This document shows, piece after piece, positions 54,318 through 62,229 of a stretch of DNA of 64,000 bases. The notes beneath the pieces were generated by a model that did no database searches, was not told the DNA's origin, and worked only from the letters and a program-made list of their open reading frames with translations. Position numbers and translations under genes: made by a program. Origin of the DNA: an uncultured Bacilli bacterium (GTDB lineage: Bacteria; Bacillota_I; Bacilli_A; ML615J-28; CAG-313); assembly GCA_934098295.1 (NCBI GenBank), contig CAKONV010000004.1:62001-126000 (forward strand). Reading direction: 5' to 3'. Each line of letters begins with the position of its first letter. The first letter of the stretch is position 1.

Positions 54318-55248
54318 CTATTTAATTTTTTCCGTTGGTTTTACGCTATTAGCCATTTTTTTGATTTCAAAAACACCACCTAGAACAGCAAATAATAATG
54401 ACATTATTAAATCACGAATAAAGGAACTTGAAAATTCTGAATAGCTCATTGCTTTGTTAAATAGTGCTAGCGATGTTTCAGCTGTGAAGCCCATTTCTGC
54501 TGCAAAGGCTTTAGCAGCAACTAAGTATATAAAGAATACAGCTAAAACCATACACAAAACAGATGTAGCGGAAACAATAAAAACCATTTGTTTATTAGCC
54601 TTACCACCAAATTTTTGGTACAAAAGAAAACCTAAAACAACAGCTACTAAGGCACTAATTCCCGATATAAATCCTAACATTGATAAAATTACCGCAACTA
54701 AGGAACCGCATAGTCCCCCAACAATAGCACCAATCGTGCCTTTAAAGTAGTTATTAGGAGCCTTATCAATTTCAGCATTATTCTTTTCGATTTGTTCATT
54801 AATAGAATTTAAACAATCTAAACAGATTTTTACATTAAGGCCATCAACTGAACATAATTTGCTGTTTTCATCCGTAAGTTCCTTTACCGCAAATAGGGCA
54901 ATAAGAATCACCTTGAACATCATTTTCTTTTAAAGTGTTAATAATTTTGCTAATAATATCATTTAACTTACTAGTAATACTACCTAGTGTTACTCCTGTT
55001 AATGCCAAAATTAAACCAAAATCATTAAATTGATATTGACAATTTTTAAGAGCTAATTTTTTTATTTCAGTCGCAATTGCGTCTCTTTTATCTTCTAATA
55101 TGTGACCAGAAAATTGTAATACAATTGGAAAAGAATTCATAGGTACATAAAGGATGTTTAATTCATATCCATCTACATGACCATAGGCCATGTTACCATT
55201 TACTTCTAATCCTAAACTCTGAGCTACCCCAACAATTTTTTTATTCAT
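54318..55248 (-). pseudogene. Zinc-ribbon membrane protein, split by a +1 frameshift
   Basis: Frame one (54868-55248) encodes a 115-residue soluble N-domain and reaches SYCPICGKGTYG, then TGA. Frame two (54318-54890) resumes with ELTDENSKLCSVDGLNVKIC and a 4-helix membrane domain. Removing one G from GGTAAAGGAACTTAC at about 54883-54888 fuses them. That gives one ~310-residue protein with a four-Cys zinc ribbon (CPIC...C...CLDC). The zinc ribbon being divided by the shift is strong evidence of a single gene. It may be a recent mutation, a sequence error or a programmed shift. The function is unknown; the start has AAGGAG. Confidence 0.78.
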
Positions 55249-56010
55249 CTATTTATTCTCCTTTTTCTCATAAATTACTTGATGATGTGTAATATCTTTC
55301 ATTTGGTGACCAAATATTCTTTCAATTTCATTTTTCTTATATTCTAATGTATAAGATGATGAAAAGATAACATCGTACTCATCTTCTAATGACCAAGAAA
55401 TTTCTTCCCATGGTGTTGAAAAATAATCTTCTTTTATTTCATTATCCCAGTTATCAAGGTATGTATACATTAAAAAGAAATGATATAATTTTTCTTTATT
55501 ATCAATTCGGCCCCATTTTGATTCAAATTCTTCCAATTGCCATGGCGCAACACGATGAGCAATACGTTCTCTAGTTGGTGCATCAATTGGTTCTGAACCC
55601 ATAATTGGTGCTTTCATATCTCTAATAACAATTGTATCAAAGCGCTTCATTTCTTGGAAAATTTTTGAATAATACGATGGATTAATTTCATGCCATACAC
55701 TACTAAAAATGATTAAACTTTTTTTAGTTGTCTTTTCGACTTCTTTTACAACATCATCCCATGAAGTTGTATAAGTTATCTCTGGAGAAATATTTTTTGC
55801 AATTTCTATTATTTCTTCATTAATATCAAAGCCAATAAGTTTAGTTTGTTCTAAAGAAATTACGGGCTCAATACGACGTAATAAACGACCATTAGCACAT
55901 CCAAATTCAACAATTAAAGAGTATTCCGTAATATCAATGTGCTTTAAGAAAAACAATTTATCACGCATACTAAATTCCAAATTACGAATATAACTATTTA
56001 AATTTTTCAT
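55249..56010 (-). CDS. Class I SAM-dependent methyltransferase
   Basis: A 253-residue protein with the Rossmann motif I SLIVEFGCANGRLLRRIEP, IGFDINEEIIEIAK and the later SLIIFSSVWHEINPSYYSKI. The substrate is unknown. It is directly upstream of the zinc-ribbon membrane gene (the ATG of that gene overlaps the region after its stop), so the two may be cotranscribed. Confidence 0.8.
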   Translation of the reverse strand: MKNLNSYIRNLEFSMRDKLFFLKHIDITEYSLIVEFGCANGRLLRRIEPVISLEQTKLIGFDINEEIIEIAKNISPEITYTTSWDDVVKEVEKTTKKSLIIFSSVWHEINPSYYSKIFQEMKRFDTIVIRDMKAPIMGSEPIDAPTRERIAHRVAPWQLEEFESKWGRIDNKEKLYHFFLMYTYLDNWDNEIKEDYFSTPWEEISWSLEDEYDVIFSSSYTLEYKKNEIERIFGHQMKDITHHQVIYEKKENK

Positions 56011-56109
56011 CTTTTTCTCCCTATCTTTTTTTATTTATACCAATATTATACTATAATAATTTACTTTTTATTAATGATTAGCAATTAATTTTCATTTTTT
56101 CATGTTTTT

Positions 56110-56146
56110 AAAAAGTGCAGTCATAAAAAATCTATGCTGCACTTTA
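56110..56146 (-). terminator. Terminator after the HD-GYP gene
   Basis: AAAGTGCAGCATAGATTTTTTATGACTGCACTTTTT in minus orientation forms an AAAGTGCAG/CTGCACTTT stem with T-run. Confidence 0.82.
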
Positions 56147-56150
56147 TAAA

Positions 56151-57764
56151 CTATTCAATACTTTCGATTTTTTCAATGCATTTTGTGAAAGCTAAGACCA
56201 CATCGGGATCAAAATGTCCTTCGCTTTTAGTAGTAATAATCGCAAATGATTCTTTTTTATCAATGGGCTCTTTATAACATCTTTTTGATATTAAAGCCTC
56301 ATAAACATCAGCAATGGCCATTATTCTAGCACTAAGAGGAATATTTTCTCCTTTTAAGCCGTTAGGATATCCCTTACCATCCCATCTTTCGTGATGATTT
56401 AAAGCTACTTCTTCTGCCAAATTAACATATTCATCTTTTTCAATACCACGCAAAGTATCTTCAATGATAGTATACCCATAAATGGTATGTTTTTTTATAA
56501 TTTCATATTCTTCTTTAGTTAGTTTTCCAGGTTTTAATAAAATTGTATCTGATATTGAGATTTTTCCAATATCATGTAGAGGCGAAACCTCTACTAATCT
56601 ATTGATATAATCATCGGTTAAAATAGAATTATACTTTGGATTTTTCTTTAATTCTTTGGCAATTAAACAAACGTATCTACTTGTTCTTTTTATATGACTT
56701 CCTGTTTCACCACTTCGAGCTTCAACAATGTTTGCAAATCCAGCTATGATTGAACGCTGCATATGAGCAATTTCATTTGTTCTTTCTTCAACAGCTTTTT
56801 GTAATTTTATAGCATAATTATAAGCATCGGTAATATTGCTAATTTCAAAACAAATTCCAAATTTACGATTTTTAGAAGTTAAAAGATTTTTATCTATTGA
56901 GTAAACTGTATTATTATCAACAATTCTATTTTTTCCTTCATTTAATGCTTTTAATTCTTCAATTGTATGTGTCTTTAAAATATCTTTAGCAAACTTATTA
57001 GCATAAACAATTCGGTCTTCTAAATCAATAACTAATAATGCATTTTCGGCTTCATATAAGGCTTGTTCTTTAGCTAGTGATAAAACATCAAGCAAACGAT
57101 GCTTTCCAAATAATATAGCAATCATGATGGTACCAATTGTACAACCACCCATCGTGGCATCATATCCACCGCTTAATCTTGTTATATAAATGACATAACC
57201 AGCAACACCAAAAATAACCAATAAAATTATACAAATAACTTGTTCTTTAGTTTCTTTGGTTTTACTTTTGATAAATGTTTTAATGGCAACAACGAAACAA
57301 ACAATTAAATATAGTACAATAGTTGCTACATATACATAATAAAGAAAACCATGTTCAATAATTAATGGGGAAAATTCCAAATCACGATTAAAATTAACAT
57401 TAGAATAAAACAAGTGATGTAAATTGTTTGTGAAAACCACAACAATAAAGGAAGTAAAATATAAATAAAGAGCTATAAGAATCTTTTTATTAACATTATA
57501 TCCACAATAAGTTAAAACAAACAAAAGTGAAGAAAGCATTACGTATGGTTTTCCTAAATACGATATTAAAGCTCCCATTAAAGCAACATCAATATTTTCG
57601 CCACAAATTTCAATAATATAACCAATCATCATAATAATAGTCGCAATTGTTAAAACAAACAACTGCAATTTCATTTTTGATGGTCTTTGTAACAATATAT
57701 AAATACTTTCGATAAATAGTGCTATAATCACTATTACTTGTAAAATTATAACAATTAACCGCAT
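56151..57764 (-). CDS. HD-GYP c-di-GMP phosphodiesterase with 7TM sensor and PAS
   Basis: This 537-residue protein has seven hydrophobic N-terminal segments (about 1-215, HisKA_7TM-like), a PAS-like region (ENALLVIDLEDRIVYANKFA) and a coiled linker. The HD-GYP domain has GSHIKRTSRYVCLIAKEL, the metal pair LHDIGKISISD, NHHERWDGKGYP and NGLKGENIPLSARIMAIADV. The GYP signature is complete, so it should hydrolyse c-di-GMP. It is the second intact phosphodiesterase in the window. The input signal is unknown. Confidence 0.92.
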   Translation of the reverse strand: MRLIVIILQVIVIIALFIESIYILLQRPSKMKLQLFVLTIATIIMMIGYIIEICGENIDVALMGALISYLGKPYVMLSSLLFVLTYCGYNVNKKILIALYLYFTSFIVVVFTNNLHHLFYSNVNFNRDLEFSPLIIEHGFLYYVYVATIVLYLIVCFVVAIKTFIKSKTKETKEQVICIILLVIFGVAGYVIYITRLSGGYDATMGGCTIGTIMIAILFGKHRLLDVLSLAKEQALYEAENALLVIDLEDRIVYANKFAKDILKTHTIEELKALNEGKNRIVDNNTVYSIDKNLLTSKNRKFGICFEISNITDAYNYAIKLQKAVEERTNEIAHMQRSIIAGFANIVEARSGETGSHIKRTSRYVCLIAKELKKNPKYNSILTDDYINRLVEVSPLHDIGKISISDTILLKPGKLTKEEYEIIKKHTIYGYTIIEDTLRGIEKDEYVNLAEEVALNHHERWDGKGYPNGLKGENIPLSARIMAIADVYEALISKRCYKEPIDKKESFAIITTKSEGHFDPDVVLAFTKCIEKIESIE

Positions 57765-57830
57765 TTTATACTCCGTACTAAAACTAATTATCGCGTAATA
57801 TTATATCAAAAATAAAAGTTAAAAGTATTA

Positions 57831-57864
57831 AAAAAGGCAACTTTTTTTATAGTCGCCTTTTTAT
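57831..57864 (-). terminator. Terminator after the methyltransferase pseudogene
   Basis: An AAAAAGGCGACTA-type stem pairs with TAGTTGCC-like sequence around a poly-A/T loop, ending in T6. Confidence 0.7.
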
Positions 57865-57883
57865 CAAAATGCCTTATAATGAT

Positions 57884-58557
57884 TTATTTTATAATATTTT
57901 TTTTAGATAAAAGAAACATTCTTCGTGGATATTTTTCTTCTTTTTCCGATAAAACAAATTCTCCTTCATCTTCTATTATAAAATATTTATCGAACATTTT
58001 CTTCCATTCATCCATTTTTTTATAGTTACATCTCATTATTCCATCTTTATAATAGTAGTTTCCAACTTTAGTCATCTTCAAAAGTTCTGTCATTTCAACT
58101 GGTGAAAAGATTGGATTCATACCAATAAAAATTTTACCATTTGCTTTTAAGCTTTTATAAAGATAATCGATAATTTTTTCTCCTATTTCATCAGGAATAA
58201 CATCTATTGTATTAATCGAAATAATAAAATCAAAATAATTTTGATAAGTATTTAATTCTTTTACATCACCACAAAAAAATGATAAATTAGTTAAATTACT
58301 TAAATCTTTAATTTTATTAGCTGTTTCAATAGCGTTATTAGACGTATCTATGCCTATACCTTTCATAAAATTTACCGTATGATAAGCTTCCATTAAAGCT
58401 CAACCAACACCACACCCATAGTCTAAAACAACCGAATCTGATTTTAAATTATTTTTTAAGGTGTCATTAAATTTTTGATTATTTACCCATTTTTCTTTTA
58501 CTTCATACGCAGGAACATTTGAAAAACAATTATTTCAAAATTCCTTTAGTTTTTCAT
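57884..58557 (-). pseudogene. Class I methyltransferase with TGA at Trp positions and a start frameshift
   Basis: The open part (57884-58393) encodes motif II-IV of a methyltransferase (GIGIDTSNNAIETANK, FDFIISINTIDVIPDEIG). The same frame extends upstream to about 58545 as KLKEF*NNCFSNVPAYEVKE and VVLDYGCGVG*ALMEAYH. Both stops are TGA, at places where this family has Trp (EFW, GVGWAL). Two other Trp in the gene are TGG. An ATG at 58555-58557 overlaps the permease stop (TAATG) and would be in frame if the A-run after it had six rather than five A. TGA is a stop in this genome, so it is probably a pseudogene or an arrival from a TGA=Trp organism. Confidence 0.72.
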
Positions 58558-59477
58558 TATTTCATTTGTTCCTTTCTAACAATATTAATTACCACATAAA
58601 TGCTAAGCAATAAAATTATAGCCACAATGATAATGATATAACATGCTAAAATGGAAACCTTATTTCCTAAAAAGTATGTATTTAAGTCAAAACCATCTTT
58701 TATATTTGTTAAATAAATACTAGCAACTTCTTCACCAAGTGATGAAAAGTGTGTCTTTACCATTTCCGCAATCGATGATGACATTAAATGATTTCTAATT
58801 AAGGAAGTGGCATAAGTTCCTGGCAAAAAACCCATTACTTTTTGAAGACCATTGGAAAGCGATGAAATCGGCATGTAAGCTCCACAAACAAAGCCGTATA
58901 TACTTGATACCACAACCCCAACAGCTGACATTTGTCCTTGAGTAAATAAAAAGCAATTAATTATTGAAGAAAGAACCGTACCAAAAAGGGTTAACAAAAA
59001 AACATCTAAAACGGCTAATAGTACATCTGTAAAACTTAAATACCAACCAACAATGGCCAAATACACTAAGCCAATAATTAAGGCAATTATGCAAATAACA
59101 AAAGTTATCAACTCCGTTGCTAAAAAGTAACTAATAGCTAAGGTTGTTTTTTTAACTGGCGAAACAAGCATATCGTTTAATGCGTTATTAGTTTTATCTT
59201 GAACCATAATAAAATTTGAACAAAAAGCTAAAGTAACGCATGTTGTCGCAAGAAGAGAAGAAAAAAGCCATCCACCTACAATTCCTTCTTCTAAACTTTT
59301 CTCTAAAACGGTTCCCGCTGGGAGCAATTTTTCTAAAGAATCACGATACACATTTCCTAAAAAAGTAACAAATAGCACAATTAAAATTAATGGTGTAATA
59401 AGCGATGACAATAATAAGCCTTTATCTTTAGAAAACAATTTAATATTTCTTTTAATTAATAATACTAAAGTTTTCAT
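58557..59477 (-). CDS. ABC-2 type transporter permease
   Basis: This 306-residue membrane protein has six hydrophobic segments. KRNIKLFSKDKGLLLSSL at the N-terminus and a conserved GAYMPISSLSNGLQKVMGFL region match ABC-2/DrrB permeases. It works with the ATPase at 59481 to export a drug, lipid or glycan. Its stop overlaps the possible ATG of the methyltransferase pseudogene. Confidence 0.9.
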   Translation of the reverse strand: MKTLVLLIKRNIKLFSKDKGLLLSSLITPLILIVLFVTFLGNVYRDSLEKLLPAGTVLEKSLEEGIVGGWLFSSLLATTCVTLAFCSNFIMVQDKTNNALNDMLVSPVKKTTLAISYFLATELITFVICIIALIIGLVYLAIVGWYLSFTDVLLAVLDVFLLTLFGTVLSSIINCFLFTQGQMSAVGVVVSSIYGFVCGAYMPISSLSNGLQKVMGFLPGTYATSLIRNHLMSSSIAEMVKTHFSSLGEEVASIYLTNIKDGFDLNTYFLGNKVSILACYIIIIVAIILLLSIYVVINIVRKEQMK

Positions 59478-59480
59478 TTT

Positions 59481-60389
59481 CTAATTCTCCGTTTCTAGTT
59501 TTTTACCAGTTACGCTCAAAAAAACGTCATCCATTTTTCCTTTAATTACCTCATAATCTTTAAATATTGAAGGATGATCTATTATTAATTTCGTAGCTTC
59601 TTGAGTATTTGCAACTTCAATTTTAACTCCATCAGGAATTTTTTCAAACTTTACATTTAATTTTTCAATGTCTTCCATTTTTGGGTTATATAAGTAAATG
59701 TAATCACCTGTGTATTTGTTTTTAAGTTCTAAAGGAGTACCCGAAGCCTTAATTCTTCCTGAGTCTAAGATAATGACATAATTAGCATCTACTACTTCTT
59801 CCATATAGTGAGTCGTTAAAAAGACCGTTAAACCTTCTTCTTGATGAATTTTGTTAATAGTATTCCAAACAATTTGTCTTGTTTTAGGATCTAATCCAGT
59901 AGTAGGTTCATCTAAGATTAAAATATTGGGCTTATGTAATAAAGCTCTAGCTATATCAATTTTTCTTTTTTGCCCACCAGAAAGTTTTCCATATGTTCTT
60001 TTTAATAATTCTTTAAAAGAAAACAAAGTGCTTAAATATTCTAATCTTTCTTTAAAATCTTTACCTGTAATACCATAAAGAGATGCCTTATATTCTAAAT
60101 TATCATAAACAGTTAAGATTTTATCTAAACTTGATTCTTGAAAAACAACGCCAATTTCTTTCTTTATTTGTTCTTTTTCGGTATTTACATCAAAACCATT
60201 AATCATAACTATTCCGCTATCTTTTCTTAAAGTTCCACACATAATCGAAATAGTAGTACTTTTTCCAGCACCATTTATTCCTAAGAAAGCAAAAAATTCT
60301 TTCTTCTTAACATGAAAAGATAAATTATCAACCGCTTTTACATCTTTAAATGATTTGTTAAGATTTGATATTTCAATAATATTTTCCAT
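59481..60389 (-). CDS. ABC-2 transporter ATP-binding protein (DrrA/CcmA type)
   Basis: A 302-residue ATPase with Walker A GINGAGKSTT, signature LSGGQKRKIDIARALL, Walker B NILILDEPTTGLDPKTR and His-switch LTTHYMEEV. A C-terminal ~80-residue regulatory domain follows. It starts a two-gene exporter operon with the permease (4-base gap) from a consensus promoter. Confidence 0.94.
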   Translation of the reverse strand: MENIIEISNLNKSFKDVKAVDNLSFHVKKKEFFAFLGINGAGKSTTISIMCGTLRKDSGIVMINGFDVNTEKEQIKKEIGVVFQESSLDKILTVYDNLEYKASLYGITGKDFKERLEYLSTLFSFKELLKRTYGKLSGGQKRKIDIARALLHKPNILILDEPTTGLDPKTRQIVWNTINKIHQEEGLTVFLTTHYMEEVVDANYVIILDSGRIKASGTPLELKNKYTGDYIYLYNPKMEDIEKLNVKFEKIPDGVKIEVANTQEATKLIIDHPSIFKDYEVIKGKMDDVFLSVTGKKLETEN

Positions 60390-60422
60390 ATTTTTTTCTT
60401 CTCCTCTTATCTTCAGTGCTTA

Positions 60423-60451
60423 ATTATACTATTAATTGAAAAATTTGTCAA
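60423..60451 (-). promoter_or_regulatory. Consensus promoter of the ABC exporter
   Basis: TTGACA (60446-60451), 17 bases, TATAAT (60423-60428) on the minus strand: a perfect sigma-A promoter. Confidence 0.85.
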
Positions 60452-60469
60452 TCAAATAATAAAAAATGC

Positions 60470-60539
60470 CTAATTAAAAAATACCATTTTCCTTTATTTG
60501 ATATTTTTATATCATTAAAGTTAAGTATTTTTTAATTAG
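60470..60539 (-). terminator. Long inverted repeat, probably terminator of the second SipW-type cluster
   Basis: Perfect 15-base arms (CTAATTAAAAAATAC and GTATTTTTTAATTAG) flank a 40-base loop that has its own TGATATTTTTATATCA hairpin. On the minus strand GGCATTTTTTATT follows. The unusual size could also suggest a small mobile repeat. Confidence 0.6.
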
Positions 60540-60563
60540 ACCATTTTAACCAATTTAAGATAA

Positions 60564-61439
60564 TTATTTTTTTCCAATAATATCGGTATCAACTTCAAAT
60601 AAAATTGAAAAATTTAATTTTAATCCCGATAAAGACTGTAAAGAATTATAATCATCTATACTAACATTAAAATTCTTAAAATTTTCATGTTCTAAAAGTT
60701 CTTCATAGGGAACCATTTCAAATTGAAGCCAAAAATCTTTTACACAGTTATTAATAAAATCTTCATCGCTTACACCGCTATCTCTTCCTTTTAAAAGATA
60801 ATCTTTTAATCCATACGAAGTTTTATTTGTCAAATCGTTAGTGAATGTATAACTATTACTATTTTTGGTAATAAAATCGCAGAAATAGATAATATTACCT
60901 TTTGTATAATCAACATAATAAGTATCATCAGCGTTTTTCACTATTTCCCCAGTTCTAAAAGCTAGTGTTGACATTAATAAACCTAGCGATCCTTCTAAGG
61001 TAACATCATCAAATTTTATCGATATAGCGTTTGTAGAGTCACTTTTATTTTTTAAACTAATTTTATAAGTTGTTATTTTAGTAGGTACAAATTTATCTAA
61101 ATTAGTTACTAAATCAATAGTTTCAACATTCTCAGCTTTAGCTTCTTTTTTATCAATATATTCAAAATCTCTAATTTCTTGATAATAAGATTTTGGGTAT
61201 TTCATTTCATCGTTTAAACGGCTATTTTTCGTTTCATCATCCATTATATTAGGTAAGCCATTTGATGATGAATCATGACCATAATAATACCAAATTTCTG
61301 AATTTACTTTTGCAAGTTCAAATCTAAATGATGGAACTGTATCTGATAAAGCGAACCAACCAAAGGTAATAATTCCGCAAGTAATAACTAAAACTAGTAA
61401 TATAAACAAACTTGAAGTTCTTATGATTCTTTGTTTCAT
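60564..61439 (-). CDS. SipW-type secreted protein (second cluster)
   Basis: This 291-residue protein has a signal segment ending VITCGIITFGWFALSDTVPS. GWFALSD corresponds to the AWFS-type SipW context. The mature region has ELAKVNSEIWYYYGHDSSSN and a beta-rich body with KITTYKISLKNKSDSTNAIS. It lies downstream of the 61436 gene with an ATGA overlap. It probably belongs to a fibre-like or surface assembly with its two upstream neighbours. Confidence 0.72.
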   Translation of the reverse strand: MKQRIIRTSSLFILLVLVITCGIITFGWFALSDTVPSFRFELAKVNSEIWYYYGHDSSSNGLPNIMDDETKNSRLNDEMKYPKSYYQEIRDFEYIDKKEAKAENVETIDLVTNLDKFVPTKITTYKISLKNKSDSTNAISIKFDDVTLEGSLGLLMSTLAFRTGEIVKNADDTYYVDYTKGNIIYFCDFITKNSNSYTFTNDLTNKTSYGLKDYLLKGRDSGVSDEDFINNCVKDFWLQFEMVPYEELLEHENFKNFNVSIDDYNSLQSLSGLKLNFSILFEVDTDIIGKK

Positions 61440-62227
61440 GCGTTCACCTTCTTAGGTTCTAATCTAATTCCACCTATATCCATTGTTTTAGATGATAATA
61501 GGTTAGGAATTGTGTTAGGAATTTTATTATATTGGGTTAAATCAACATACAATCTAATTTTTATATCAATATAACCATCTACGCCTTTTTCATCCCAATT
61601 ATCAGCTGAACAAAAATCAAAGCAATAATTATCATCAATTGTTTTTTGTTTATCATAATCTACTAAAAAGCCTTTATCTATTTCGGTCTCATTGCCAGAA
61701 GCATCACTCTTTACAACTGCTAATCGATAAACTCCCAAAATTGTGTATATTTGTTTAACTTGATTATCATCTACTACTTCAAAGGTACTACTATTTGATA
61801 AACCAACGAAAGACAAATTATATCCTTCTTTTTCATTGTTAGGAGCACAAGTAATTTTAAAATTTAATTCAATATATTCACCAGGGAACAAAGAAGTATA
61901 TTTTACACCAGCAGTTTCATCATAGGCTCCATCTTTATATAAATAATAATTTGTATCTTTTTCATCTTTTCGTTTATAAGTTCCTTCCGCAATCGAGGTT
62001 GTGCCCATTACAGCTTTGGCGGTAATCATATCACCAAATCGCATATAAGAAACCGTTGTACTTACAGACATCCCACCAGCACTTACATGGTCATTTTGAG
62101 AAAACCATGCGTGGGCAAAAGTTGCAACACCGAATATACAAATGATTACTAAAACTAAAGAAATCATAAAATTAATAACATTGGTTAATATTTTCTTATC
62201 TGAAAGTATAATTTTAATTTTCTTCAT
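61436..62227 (-). CDS. SipW-type secreted protein (second cluster)
   Basis: About 263 residues. I use ATG 62225-62227 (MKKIKIILSDKK), seven bases after GAGGG. The signal segment ends IFGVATFAHAWFSQNDHVSA, a clean SipW-type AWFS box. The mature part begins GGMSVSTTVSYMRFGDMITA and has a TasA-like beta character, with YIDIKIRLYVDLTQ near the C-terminus. It lies between the LRR protein and the 60564 gene with overlapping stops and starts, so all three are one operon. Confidence 0.75.
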   Translation of the reverse strand: MKKIKIILSDKKILTNVINFMISLVLVIICIFGVATFAHAWFSQNDHVSAGGMSVSTTVSYMRFGDMITAKAVMGTTSIAEGTYKRKDEKDTNYYLYKDGAYDETAGVKYTSLFPGEYIELNFKITCAPNNEKEGYNLSFVGLSNSSTFEVVDDNQVKQIYTILGVYRLAVVKSDASGNETEIDKGFLVDYDKQKTIDDNYCFDFCSADNWDEKGVDGYIDIKIRLYVDLTQYNKIPNTIPNLLSSKTMDIGGIRLEPKKVNA

Positions 62228-62229
62228 GA

